From assembly GCA_025361565.1 (NCBI GenBank), contig JANYKN010000125.1:157171-221170 (forward strand): 64,000 nt of DNA. The letters run 5' to 3'. How positions within the stretch are numbered: position 1 is the first letter of the stretch; each line of letters begins with the position of its first letter. The DNA comes from Bacteroidota bacterium. GTDB taxonomy: Bacteria; Bacteroidota; Bacteroidia; Bacteroidales; NBLH01. The notes below the pieces were generated by a model, which worked only from the letters and a program-made list of their open reading frames with translations, did not search any database and was not told the origin of the DNA. A program made the position numbers and the translations under genes. Positions 45,666 through 54,929 of the stretch are shown one piece after another.

Positions 45666-46424
45666 ATGGAAACTTTACAAACTATTATAAATCATAGAAC
45701 CATCCGTAAATATCAAACAACAAAAATTGAACCTGAAATTCTTGATCAGATATTAAAAGCAGGAACTTGTGCTTCAACAACTGGCAATATGCAGGTTTAT
45801 TGTATTATTGTAAGCAGTGATGAAAAAATAAAAGAAGATCTCTGGGCTGCTCATTTTAAGCAAGATATGGTAAAACAGGCACCTTTAGTACTTACATTTT
45901 GTGCAGATTTTAACAGATTTAATATTTGGTGTAAATTAAGAAATGCAAATGCAGGATACGATAACTTTTTATCCTTTTACACAGCCTCAATTGATGCATT
46001 ACTTGTTGCCCAAAACGTTGCAATTGCGGCAGAATCTTTCGGTCTGGGAATTTGTTATCTGGGAACAACCACATATATGGCAGACTCAATAATCAAAATT
46101 CTTGATTTGCCTGAAAATGTCGTACCAGTTACCACTTTGGTTATAGGTTATCCTTCAGAGATTCCTGATCTGACAGATCGATTACCACTCAATGGAGTTG
46201 TACATTACGAAAAATATAAAAATTATTCTTCGGAACAAATCAATAGAATTTATTCTGAAAAAGAAGGGTTACTGTCTACAAAAGAGCTAATTGAAATTAA
46301 TAAAACGGAAAATCTAGCACAAATTTTTACAGATAAACGATATTCTAAAAAAGACAATATAAATTTTTCAAAAAGCTATTTAAAAGTGATTGAAAACCAA
46401 GGTTTCATGAACAATGAATTATAA
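45666..46424 (+). CDS. NAD(P)H nitroreductase family protein
   Basis: 252 aa from the ATG at 45666 (a TTG two codons before is less likely). Starts TLQTIINHRTIRKYQTTKIEP, with FMN-binding arginines, CASTTGNMQVYCIIV, ASIDALLVAQNVAIAAESFGLGICYLG and the final TLVIGYPSEIPDLTDRLPLNG. A C-terminal helix tail (about 205-252) extends beyond the core. This resembles the NfsA/FRP-like group using FMN and NAD(P)H. It is monocistronic, following the divergent lipoprotein/barrel unit by 193 bases. Confidence 0.9.
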   Translation: METLQTIINHRTIRKYQTTKIEPEILDQILKAGTCASTTGNMQVYCIIVSSDEKIKEDLWAAHFKQDMVKQAPLVLTFCADFNRFNIWCKLRNANAGYDNFLSFYTASIDALLVAQNVAIAAESFGLGICYLGTTTYMADSIIKILDLPENVVPVTTLVIGYPSEIPDLTDRLPLNGVVHYEKYKNYSSEQINRIYSEKEGLLSTKELIEINKTENLAQIFTDKRYSKKDNINFSKSYLKVIENQGFMNNEL

Positions 46425-46677
46425 AAAGGAATAAGCATTTTTCTTATATTTTGATAATTCATTTTAAGCGATTTATCAAATAATATACTTGTATGAAAGT
46501 TTTTAAAATTATAATAAATAGATTAAAATTAGCGTGTTAATTGTATAATGATTATGCAATTTTATAGCTATTTTTGAACAATATCAATCTTAGCATAATA
46601 AACATATAATTAATCAAAGGAAAAGCTTAATTTGGTCAAAAGCCTAAGTCAATGGCAAGAATTTATTCTTACTTTTA

Positions 46678-47364
46678 ATGACGAATTCCTTAAATCAAAA
46701 TAAAATGGGTTGGAATATATTTAAAAAAAGTAAGGAACAGGAAATAACTCTGGAAGAGAGGGTAAATCTTGCTCTACAAAAAGCAAAAGAGGACAAAAAT
46801 CTTGCAGCTAAAGAGATAAGGGACATTAATAAATGGGCTGCAGAAGCGATTATTGATGTTTATAGTGCATTTTTTCCTAATTCAAATTTGACTTATTACA
46901 GAAATCAATATGCTGAAACAGCACTTACTGAATATAGCAATATAAAAGCAAAATATGCAAGTCAACTTGAAGCTGAAATGGCCGAAAAGTGTGATAAAAT
47001 AGTTTCCGGGTATTTAAATCAAATTCAATTGAGAGAATCAAAATTGAAACTATTTGAGAAAATTGAAGCTGATTATATGAAAACCAAGGAAAAACTCCGA
47101 ATGGCAGAGAAACAAGGACAAAGAGGCGATAAAATGCAGGAACATGAACAAAGACTTAAAAACCTTGATAATGATTCCTCAAGTTTATCAAATGCAATGA
47201 CAGAAACTTATAAGCTTGACGATCTGAAAGAAGAAATTGCAACTAAAGAAGAATATTTTAACCAACTTGAAAAACTCCATAGCCAGTTTTCTGATGATTC
47301 GGATTATAATAACTCAATTGCTTATAAAGGTGAAATTGATAAAATGCTTGAAGATATGAAATAG
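46678..47364 (+). CDS. Coiled-coil cytoplasmic protein, family unknown
   Basis: 228 aa from the ATG at 46678; an alternative start at 46705 (MGWNIFKKSKEQ) looks more like a genuine N-terminus. Nearly all helical and charged, with likely coiled coils at about 20-60, 95-165 and 185-228 (KLRMAEKQGQRGDKMQEHEQ). No signal peptide, no membrane segment, no motif I recognise. The opening GWNIFKKSK recalls PspA-type or other amphipathic membrane-contacting helices, but I do not claim that family. A strong terminator follows. Confidence 0.6.
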   Translation: MTNSLNQNKMGWNIFKKSKEQEITLEERVNLALQKAKEDKNLAAKEIRDINKWAAEAIIDVYSAFFPNSNLTYYRNQYAETALTEYSNIKAKYASQLEAEMAEKCDKIVSGYLNQIQLRESKLKLFEKIEADYMKTKEKLRMAEKQGQRGDKMQEHEQRLKNLDNDSSSLSNAMTETYKLDDLKEEIATKEEYFNQLEKLHSQFSDDSDYNNSIAYKGEIDKMLEDMK

Positions 47365-47410
47365 TTGGTAATTAGAAATTTGAAACGAGAAATTTGGAAA
47401 ATTAAGTAAC

Positions 47411-47446
47411 AAAAAAAGTCCTGTCAAAATTGACAGGACTTTTTTT
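47411..47446. terminator. Bidirectional rho-independent terminator
   Basis: Perfect 16-base stem (47411-47426 and 47431-47446; core AGTCCTGTCA/TGACAGGACT) with a 4-base loop and A/T flanks, between the coiled-coil gene and gap. Confidence 0.92.
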
Positions 47447-47462
47447 AATATCAAATAATTGT

Positions 47463-48527
<1,065 letters not shown>

Positions 48528-48624
48528 TCATAAAAAAAGACATGAAAAATCTATAAATTAATAAAACCATTCAGAAATTTGTGTATTGTAGCTATAAATA
48601 TGACATTTGTGCAAAATATAAAAT

Positions 48625-49671
48625 ATGGAGCTTAAAGAAAGAATTGATGCATTTGTGAAGTTGGGAGAATTATTGCCAAAACTTATTGATTATAAAAATG
48701 ATAAAGATAAAAATGCCATCGATTTCCAGCATTTGCTTGAGACTGTAAAAAGTTCGAATGAATGGTTTACCCTTGAAAGTCTGATTTATTCATTGACTTC
48801 GATAGCAGAAAACTTAAAAATTGACAATATTCGAAATTGGACAAACAGATATCCTTCAATTCAAAATAAAATTGAACAAAAAAGAGTAGGCCTTGTTACT
48901 GCCGGAAATATTCCGCTGGTTGGATTTCATGATGTATTGTCGGTTTTAATTGCAGGGCATGAAATTGTAATTAAACTTTCATCGAAAGACGACAAATTAA
49001 TGAAAAGGATTGTTGAATTGCTCAAAAATATCAATCATGGCTTTGACAATTTAATCTCTTTTGAAAATAACCAACTAAAAAAGTTTGATGCAATTATAGC
49101 CACAGGAAGCAACAATTCAGCAAAATATTTTGAATATTACTTTGGAAAATATCCGAATATCATCAGAAAAAACAGAAATTCACTGGCCATATTAACCGGT
49201 GATGAAACCAAAGACGATTTGGATTTGCTGGCTGATGATATTTTGCTGTATTATGGATTGGGCTGCAGGAATGTTTCGAAGATATATATTCCTGAAAATT
49301 ATAATATTGACAGGCTTTTTGAGTCGGTTTACAAATATCGCGAATACGCAAACCACAACAAATTTGCAAATAATTATAACTACAACAAGTCCATTTACTT
49401 GATGAACAAAGCATCTTTTTGGGAAAATGGATTTATGATTATGAAAGAAGACACAGGCTTGACTTCACCTATTTCGGTAGTTTATATTGAGCGATATCAA
49501 GACATTGAAAAAGTGAAAGCAAGCATTGAAGCACAAAAGGATCAAATTCAGTGTGTAGTTGCAAAAGCTGGCATTGTAGTAGGTTCTGTTTTGTTTGGAG
49601 AAACCCAAAAACCGAACCTTTGGGATTATGCAGATAATGTGGACACTATGCAATTTTTACTTTCATTGTGA
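48625..49671 (+). CDS. LuxC-like acyl-CoA reductase
   Basis: 348 aa. Pattern of the acyl-CoA reductase (LuxC) family: VGLVTAGNIPLVGFHDVLSV, IKLSSKDDKLM, AIIATGSNNSAKYF and the active-site Cys in DILLYYGLGCRNVSKIYIP. LuxC reduces activated fatty acids to aldehydes with NADPH. No LuxE-type acyl-protein synthetase or luciferase is nearby, so bioluminescence is not implied; the substrate is likely an acyl-CoA or acyl-ACP in another pathway. miaA begins six bases after its stop, so the two are cotranscribed, perhaps by chance. Confidence 0.88.
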   Translation: MELKERIDAFVKLGELLPKLIDYKNDKDKNAIDFQHLLETVKSSNEWFTLESLIYSLTSIAENLKIDNIRNWTNRYPSIQNKIEQKRVGLVTAGNIPLVGFHDVLSVLIAGHEIVIKLSSKDDKLMKRIVELLKNINHGFDNLISFENNQLKKFDAIIATGSNNSAKYFEYYFGKYPNIIRKNRNSLAILTGDETKDDLDLLADDILLYYGLGCRNVSKIYIPENYNIDRLFESVYKYREYANHNKFANNYNYNKSIYLMNKASFWENGFMIMKEDTGLTSPISVVYIERYQDIEKVKASIEAQKDQIQCVVAKAGIVVGSVLFGETQKPNLWDYADNVDTMQFLLSL

Positions 49672-49677
49672 TATTGG

Positions 49678-50580
49678 ATGAAAACGCTCATTGTAATAGT
49701 TGGTCCCACGGGCATTGGTAAAACCGATTTCGCAATTTATCTAGCCAAAGTATTGAAAACTGAAATCATTTCTGCCGATTCAAGACAAGTTTTTAAAGAA
49801 TTAAAAATTGGAACCGCTGTGCCTTCTGACCAGCAGCTGAGCGAGGTTAAACATCATTTCATAGGCAATATTTCAATACATGATTATTACAATGCGAGTA
49901 TATACGAATTTGCTGTTATTGAACTGCTTAATACACTTTTTGAGACCATGGAAACTGCTGTTTTAGTTGGAGGTTCGGGTATGTATATCGATGCGGTTTG
50001 TAATGGAATAGATGATTTGCCAGACATTGATCCTGAAATAAGGTTGTTTTTGAACGAAAAATATAAAAACGAAGGAATAGAAAGTATTCGTTTTGAGTTA
50101 AACAAGCTTGACCCGGAATATTATAAAATAGTTGACCTGAAAAACCCAAAGCGGATTCTAAAGGGACTGGAAATCTGCATGATGACAGGCAGAACTTATA
50201 CTTCGCACCGAAAAGCAATAAAAAAGGAGCGCAATTTCAATCTAATAAAGATTGGTTTGCAAATGGATCGCGAAAAGCTCTATGAAAGGATTGATAAAAG
50301 GGTTGATGAGATGTTTGAGCAGGGACTTTTGGACGAAGCCAAAACTTTTTATCCATACAAAGAAATAAATGCTTTAAATACAGTAGGTTACAAAGAATTA
50401 TACGATCATTTTGACGGTGAATATGATTTGGAAAAAGCAATAGAACTCATCAAGCGAAACTCTAGAAGATACGCCAAACGGCAGCTTTCGTGGTTTATGA
50501 GGGACAAAGAAATTAATTGGTTTGAGCCTACGGAAAAAGAAAAAATTATCGATTATATTAATTCTACTTTGGTAAATTAA
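49678..50580 (+). CDS. miaA: tRNA dimethylallyltransferase MiaA
   Basis: 300 aa. P-loop VGPTGIGKTDF, ISADSRQVFKELKIGTA with the tRNA-binding Asp, GGSGMYIDAVCNGI, LNTVGYKELYDHFDG and RNSRRYAKRQLSWFMRD. It transfers dimethylallyl to N6 of A37 in tRNAs reading UNN codons. The follow-on enzyme MiaB is encoded at 61417 in this window. Confidence 0.97.
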   Translation: MKTLIVIVGPTGIGKTDFAIYLAKVLKTEIISADSRQVFKELKIGTAVPSDQQLSEVKHHFIGNISIHDYYNASIYEFAVIELLNTLFETMETAVLVGGSGMYIDAVCNGIDDLPDIDPEIRLFLNEKYKNEGIESIRFELNKLDPEYYKIVDLKNPKRILKGLEICMMTGRTYTSHRKAIKKERNFNLIKIGLQMDREKLYERIDKRVDEMFEQGLLDEAKTFYPYKEINALNTVGYKELYDHFDGEYDLEKAIELIKRNSRRYAKRQLSWFMRDKEINWFEPTEKEKIIDYINSTLVN

Positions 50581-50969
50581 GTATATTATTGTAAGATACT
50601 GAATAATAGAAAGATAATTTAGTTAAGTCATGCTGTATGTTTTTTTACTAATAGACCAAACCTAATCACTTATTTTTCCTTTGCATTGAAGCTTTTTTTG
50701 TATCTTTAAATGTTCTGTTTTTCTTTTTTCTTTTCCTTGATGAAAAGAAACAAAAATCAAGACAAAAATATCCTTTTCAGAGCATTTACTTATGCTTGGA
50801 GCACGGCCGACGGATTTTTGTCGCAGAACGCCCATAGTCCTCTACAATTTCGACGATTAAGGTGTTTCTTTTTTTTATAGCTTCAAATGAACTATAAAAT
50901 AGTAATAGTTGATATCGAATGTAATATTTCAATATGTAAAAGTAGAATTAAGAAAAATATGACTTTAAA
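50581..50969. other. Gene-free spacer with a foreign-looking segment
   Basis: 389 bases. About 50715-50875 is distinct from the surrounding AT-rich sequence: it has CTTGAT...ATCAAG complementary ends near 50736-50761 and a GC-richer block (GGAGCACGGCCGACGG). I suspect a dispersed Bacteroidota intergenic repeat but cannot confirm it. No coding frame. Confidence 0.4.
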
Positions 50970-51437
50970 ATGCAAAACAGAGATATAAAGCAATTTACAG
51001 TTAGGGTATATGCCATTATTGTGAATGATAAAAATGAGGTACTTTTAAGCGATGAGTTTCAACTAGATAGAAAAATGACTAAATTTCCAGGCGGTGGAAT
51101 GGAGTTTGGCGAAGGAACCATTGAATGCCTTGAGCGCGAGGCCATTGAAGAGTTCGGGCAAGAATTGGAAGTTTTGGATCATTTCTACACCACCGATTTT
51201 TTTCAGCAGGCCTTGTTCAGAAGTGGATATCAAGTAATTAGTATTTATTATAAAGCAAGGTTTAAAGATGAAATTAAATTCAAATTATCATCAAAAACAT
51301 TTGATTTTACAGAATTGGTCAATGGAACCCAATCGTTTAGATGGCAGAAAATCAGCCAACTGAACGTTGATGAAATCCTTTTTCCAATCGATAAAAAAGT
51401 AGCAACGATGTTAATGGAACAATATAATAAAGCTTAA
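50970..51437 (+). CDS. Nudix hydrolase
   Basis: 155 aa. Complete Nudix box: GGGMEFGEGTIECLE then REAIEEFGQEL (G-x5-E-x7-REUxEExGU). N-terminal VRVYAIIVNDKNEVLLSDEF is the usual first strands. Substrate (nucleotide sugar, oxidised dNTP, ADP-ribose or other) cannot be told. The glycosyltransferase gene follows after one base, which weakly suggests a sugar-nucleotide link. Confidence 0.92.
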   Translation: MQNRDIKQFTVRVYAIIVNDKNEVLLSDEFQLDRKMTKFPGGGMEFGEGTIECLEREAIEEFGQELEVLDHFYTTDFFQQALFRSGYQVISIYYKARFKDEIKFKLSSKTFDFTELVNGTQSFRWQKISQLNVDEILFPIDKKVATMLMEQYNKA

Positions 51438-51438
51438 A

Positions 51439-52428
51439 ATGAAATTCAGCATAATAATACCAGTTTACAACCGTCCTGATGAAGTTGATGAGTTATTGGA
51501 TAGTCTTTGCAGACAAAAAAGTGGCGAATTTGAGATAATAATTGTAGAGGATGGCTCTGATAATAAATGTGATACGATTGTAGAAAAGTACAAAGACAAA
51601 TTGGATATCCATTATTTTTTCAAAGAAAACGGTGGCCCTGCACAAGCTAGAAATTTTGGATCCGAAAGAGCCAAATACGATTATTTCATTTTTTTTGATT
51701 CGGATTGTATTATTCCTGAAAACTATTTTTCTATTGTTAATCAACAACTTACAGATAAATTCACCGATGCTTATGGTGGACCCGATGCTGCACACGAAAG
51801 TTTTACAACCATCCAAAAAGCAATTAGCTATTCGATGACTTCATTTTTTACAACCGGCGGCATTAGGGGTGGAAATGAAAAAATGGAACAATTTAAACCG
51901 CGTAGTTTCAATATGGGCTATTCGAGAAAAGTATTTGAGACAACCCATGGATTTTCGAATATGCGCTTTGGCGAAGATGTGGATATGAGTTTGAAGATTT
52001 TGGACAATGGATTTAAAACCCAATTGATTAAAGAAGCGTTTGTATATCATAAACGGCGAACCGATTTCAGGAAATTTTTCAAACAGGTTTACAATTCAGG
52101 AATTGCAAGGATCAATCTCGAAAAAAGGCATCCGGGATCCTTAAAATTGGTACATGCTATGCCTGCTGCATTTTTGGTTGGTACTGTATTTTTATTGATA
52201 ATGGGAATCATTCATTGGATTTTCTTCACTCCTATTGCCTTTTATATTGTTTTAATATTTATTGATGCATTTTTCACAACCAAAAATCCTTCAGTAGCTT
52301 TAGCTTCTATAATTTCTTCATTTACCCAACTTTACGGATATGGCAGTGGTTTTTTGGTTTCTTTTTGGAAAAGAATAATCCTCAAAAGAGATGAGTTTCA
52401 TGCTTTTAATAAGAATTTTTATAAATAA
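51439..52428 (+). CDS. Family 2 glycosyltransferase, membrane-attached
   Basis: 329 aa. GT-A fold: FSIIIPVYNRPDEVDELLDSL, VEDGSDNKCD, GGPAQARNFGSERA and the metal motif FFDSDCII (DxD). RFGEDVDMSLKILDNG is the acceptor-side ED motif. Two or three hydrophobic segments at about 235-290 attach it to the inner membrane. It likely adds a sugar to a lipid or surface polymer. Translationally close to the Nudix gene (one-base gap). Confidence 0.92.
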   Translation: MKFSIIIPVYNRPDEVDELLDSLCRQKSGEFEIIIVEDGSDNKCDTIVEKYKDKLDIHYFFKENGGPAQARNFGSERAKYDYFIFFDSDCIIPENYFSIVNQQLTDKFTDAYGGPDAAHESFTTIQKAISYSMTSFFTTGGIRGGNEKMEQFKPRSFNMGYSRKVFETTHGFSNMRFGEDVDMSLKILDNGFKTQLIKEAFVYHKRRTDFRKFFKQVYNSGIARINLEKRHPGSLKLVHAMPAAFLVGTVFLLIMGIIHWIFFTPIAFYIVLIFIDAFFTTKNPSVALASIISSFTQLYGYGSGFLVSFWKRIILKRDEFHAFNKNFYK

Positions 52429-52439
52429 AATTGTGGATA

Positions 52440-52497
52440 TTGAGCTTGTCGCAATATATAAGTTATTGATTATTAATCTACATATCGACAAGCTCAA
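52440..52497. repeat. 12-bp inverted repeat between convergent genes
   Basis: TTGAGCTTGTCG (52440-52451) and CGACAAGCTCAA (52486-52497) with a 34-base AT-rich centre. It sits between the glycosyltransferase and thrC ends and may form a shared hairpin, though no T tract follows. Similar CGACAAGCTC palindromes are, from memory, widespread in Bacteroidota spacers. Confidence 0.5.
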
Positions 52498-52531
52498 CGT
52501 CAAGAAATCCCTTTTAGAAGCCTTTATTTGA

Positions 52532-53824
52532 TTATTTCCTACCCAAAAGAAACGCTTTAAAATCCTTAAAACTATTCTCCATTGGAATAGAGAACTTTTT
52601 CTTTTTAAGGGTAGCTTGCAAGGATTCGGGTATTTCAAGTTTGATTGACAAAGCTTCTTCAACAGTATCTTTAAATTTGGCCGGATGCGCAGTTTCAAGA
52701 AAAACGCCCACTGCATCGTTTTTTACCAGATATTGCTTTAATGCGGCATATGCCACAGCACCATGTGGATCAAGAATATAGCCTGTCCTTTTGTACATAT
52801 CGGACATGGTCTTGATTGTCTCTTTGTCCGTAAAAGAATAACCAATCAAATCACGCGTAATTCTTTCCCAATTGTGATCATACAATTCCAAAATGCGGGC
52901 AAAATTACTTGGATCGCCTACATCCATAGCATTTGAAATGGTTTGCACGGAAGGCTTGGGTAAATAAAGTGCTGTTTTTAAGTATTCCGGTACCACATCA
53001 TTAATATTCGAAGCGGCAATAAATTTGGAAATTGGCAATCCCATGTGTTTGGCAAATAATCCAGCTGTTAGGTTTCCATAATTTCCGCTAGGAACGGAAA
53101 ATATGATTTGTTTTCTAGTTTCCTTAAGCTGAGCCATGGCATAAAAATAATAAACCATCTGTGGTAAAAACCTTGCTATGCTTATGGAATTGGCCGAACT
53201 AATATGTCCTTTTTTTCTGATTTCGAAATCGGAGAATGCTTTTTTAACCAAAGCCTGGCAATCGTCGAATGTGCCATTGACTTCAAGCGCTGTAATATTT
53301 TTGCCAAGGGTTGTAAACTGCTTTTCCTGAATTTCACTCACCATGCCTTTTGGATACAAAACAACCACATCTACCCCTTCAATGCCCAAAAAGCCATTTG
53401 CAACGGCGCTTCCGGTATCACCCGAGGTAGCCACCAAAATAGTTGAGTGATAATCTGAAGTAAATTTGGCCATTAACCTAGCAGTTACCCGTGCCCCAAC
53501 ATCTTTAAAAGCAAGCGTTGGCCCATGGAAAAGCTCCAACGAATAAACATCTTCTTCAACCTGTACAAGTGGAATTTCAAAGTTTAATGCTTCCTTCATC
53601 AATTTTTGAAGCATCTCTTTTTCAATGCTATCGCCTGAAAATAAACCCATTAGATAATTACCAAGCTCGTGTAACTTTTTATTTTTAAAGGTTACAAAAA
53701 ATTCCTCGGATAATTGAGGTATTTCTATTGGGTAATACAAACCGCTATCTGGGGCTAAACCCTTTAATACAGCATCTTTAAAGGTGGTTTCATGTGTTCC
53801 ATGGTTTGTGCTGATGTATTTCAT
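52532..53824 (-). CDS. thrC: Threonine synthase
   Basis: 430 aa. PLP lysine in HGPTLAFKDVGARVTARLM, TSGDTGSAVANGF and VPSGNYGNLTAGLFAKHMG for phosphate/PLP binding. Length and N-terminus (KYISTNHGTHETTFKDAVL) match the E. coli-type class. It converts O-phosphohomoserine to threonine. Last gene of thrA-thrB-thrC. Confidence 0.97.
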   Translation of the reverse strand: MKYISTNHGTHETTFKDAVLKGLAPDSGLYYPIEIPQLSEEFFVTFKNKKLHELGNYLMGLFSGDSIEKEMLQKLMKEALNFEIPLVQVEEDVYSLELFHGPTLAFKDVGARVTARLMAKFTSDYHSTILVATSGDTGSAVANGFLGIEGVDVVVLYPKGMVSEIQEKQFTTLGKNITALEVNGTFDDCQALVKKAFSDFEIRKKGHISSANSISIARFLPQMVYYFYAMAQLKETRKQIIFSVPSGNYGNLTAGLFAKHMGLPISKFIAASNINDVVPEYLKTALYLPKPSVQTISNAMDVGDPSNFARILELYDHNWERITRDLIGYSFTDKETIKTMSDMYKRTGYILDPHGAVAYAALKQYLVKNDAVGVFLETAHPAKFKDTVEEALSIKLEIPESLQATLKKKKFSIPMENSFKDFKAFLLGRK

Positions 53825-53918
53825 AGGTATGAATTTTAATAGGTTTATATTTGTGAGTTAAGATTTTAACGTCAAAACAAGATGAAAAATATAGTTTTCA
53901 ATATTTTATCCAAATGTA

Positions 53919-54893
53919 TTAATCCATCAACCTAGCTCCCTGATCACAGATTTTGGAAACGAACAGATGATAGCTTATACCATTGTTTTTATAAGTATCA
54001 TTGAAAGCATGCTTTACTGCTTTGGCAATAGTTTCACCTTTTGAAAAAGCAAAAACAGCAGGCCCAGAACCTGCAATGCTGCAACCCAATGCACCAGCCT
54101 GAATGGCAGCGTTTTTTAATTCATAAAAATCGGGAATCAAATCTGCACGGACTGGTTCAATAATTATATCCTTCATTGATCTTCCAATTAACTCATAATT
54201 AGATTGGTAAAGCCCTGATATCAAGCCTGCAACATTTCCCCATTGAATAACTGCATTCTTTAATGCAATTTCTTTTGGTAAAATTTTCCGTGCTTCGATT
54301 GTTTTTATTTCAATCTGGGGATGAATAATAGTACAATATAAATCTTTAGGAGCATCTATTTCAATCATATCCAATGGATTGTATCCTCTTATTAGGGCAA
54401 ATTTACCTGTAATTGCTGGAGCCACATTATCGGCATGTTCCGCACCAGAAGCCAATTTTTCTCCTTGCATGGCAAAATGGACAAGCTCGTGTGAATTATA
54501 ATTCCAACCAAATAGTTTATTAATACCAAAAGCCGCACCTGATGCACTCGCAGCACTAGATCCCATTCCACTTCCAGGGTTAATCAATTTATTGATTTCT
54601 ATTTCAATGCCAAATTGCATATTTTTATCCTTCAACATTTCAATGGCAACAACTCCAGCCACATTTTTTTTAGGTTCTGTTGGCAAGTTACCTAATCCTT
54701 TTGAAATAATAGTTATCCCAAGCTTCTCCGTTTTTCTAAATATCATTTCATCGCCAATATTATGAAGTGCAAATCCAAGAATATCAAACGCACACCCAAC
54801 ATTGGCAACGGTTGCAGGGGCAAAAACTTTTATTTCATCCAACATTATTTCAGCATTGGTGTTTTTATCTATTGAGGTTTTGGTTAAATCCAT
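53919..54893 (-). CDS. thrB: Homoserine kinase
   Basis: 324 aa from the ATG at 54893; the upstream TTG adds six residues and is unlikely. GHMP-kinase motifs: VFAPATVANVGCAFDILGFAL, the ATP loop NPGSGMGSSAASASGAAFG and the C-terminal GCSIAGSGPAVFAFS. It phosphorylates homoserine. It lies 36 bases after thrA and 94 before thrC. Confidence 0.97.
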   Translation of the reverse strand: MDLTKTSIDKNTNAEIMLDEIKVFAPATVANVGCAFDILGFALHNIGDEMIFRKTEKLGITIISKGLGNLPTEPKKNVAGVVAIEMLKDKNMQFGIEIEINKLINPGSGMGSSAASASGAAFGINKLFGWNYNSHELVHFAMQGEKLASGAEHADNVAPAITGKFALIRGYNPLDMIEIDAPKDLYCTIIHPQIEIKTIEARKILPKEIALKNAVIQWGNVAGLISGLYQSNYELIGRSMKDIIIEPVRADLIPDFYELKNAAIQAGALGCSIAGSGPAVFAFSKGETIAKAVKHAFNDTYKNNGISYHLFVSKICDQGARLMD

Positions 54894-54929
54894 TGTATGA
54901 TTTCCTTTCAATTTCTTTGTTGATTTGTA

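Noticed and set aside
48625-49671. Bioluminescence operon because of the LuxC-like protein
   Set aside because: No luciferase or LuxE/LuxD genes in the window; the LuxC family has wider roles.
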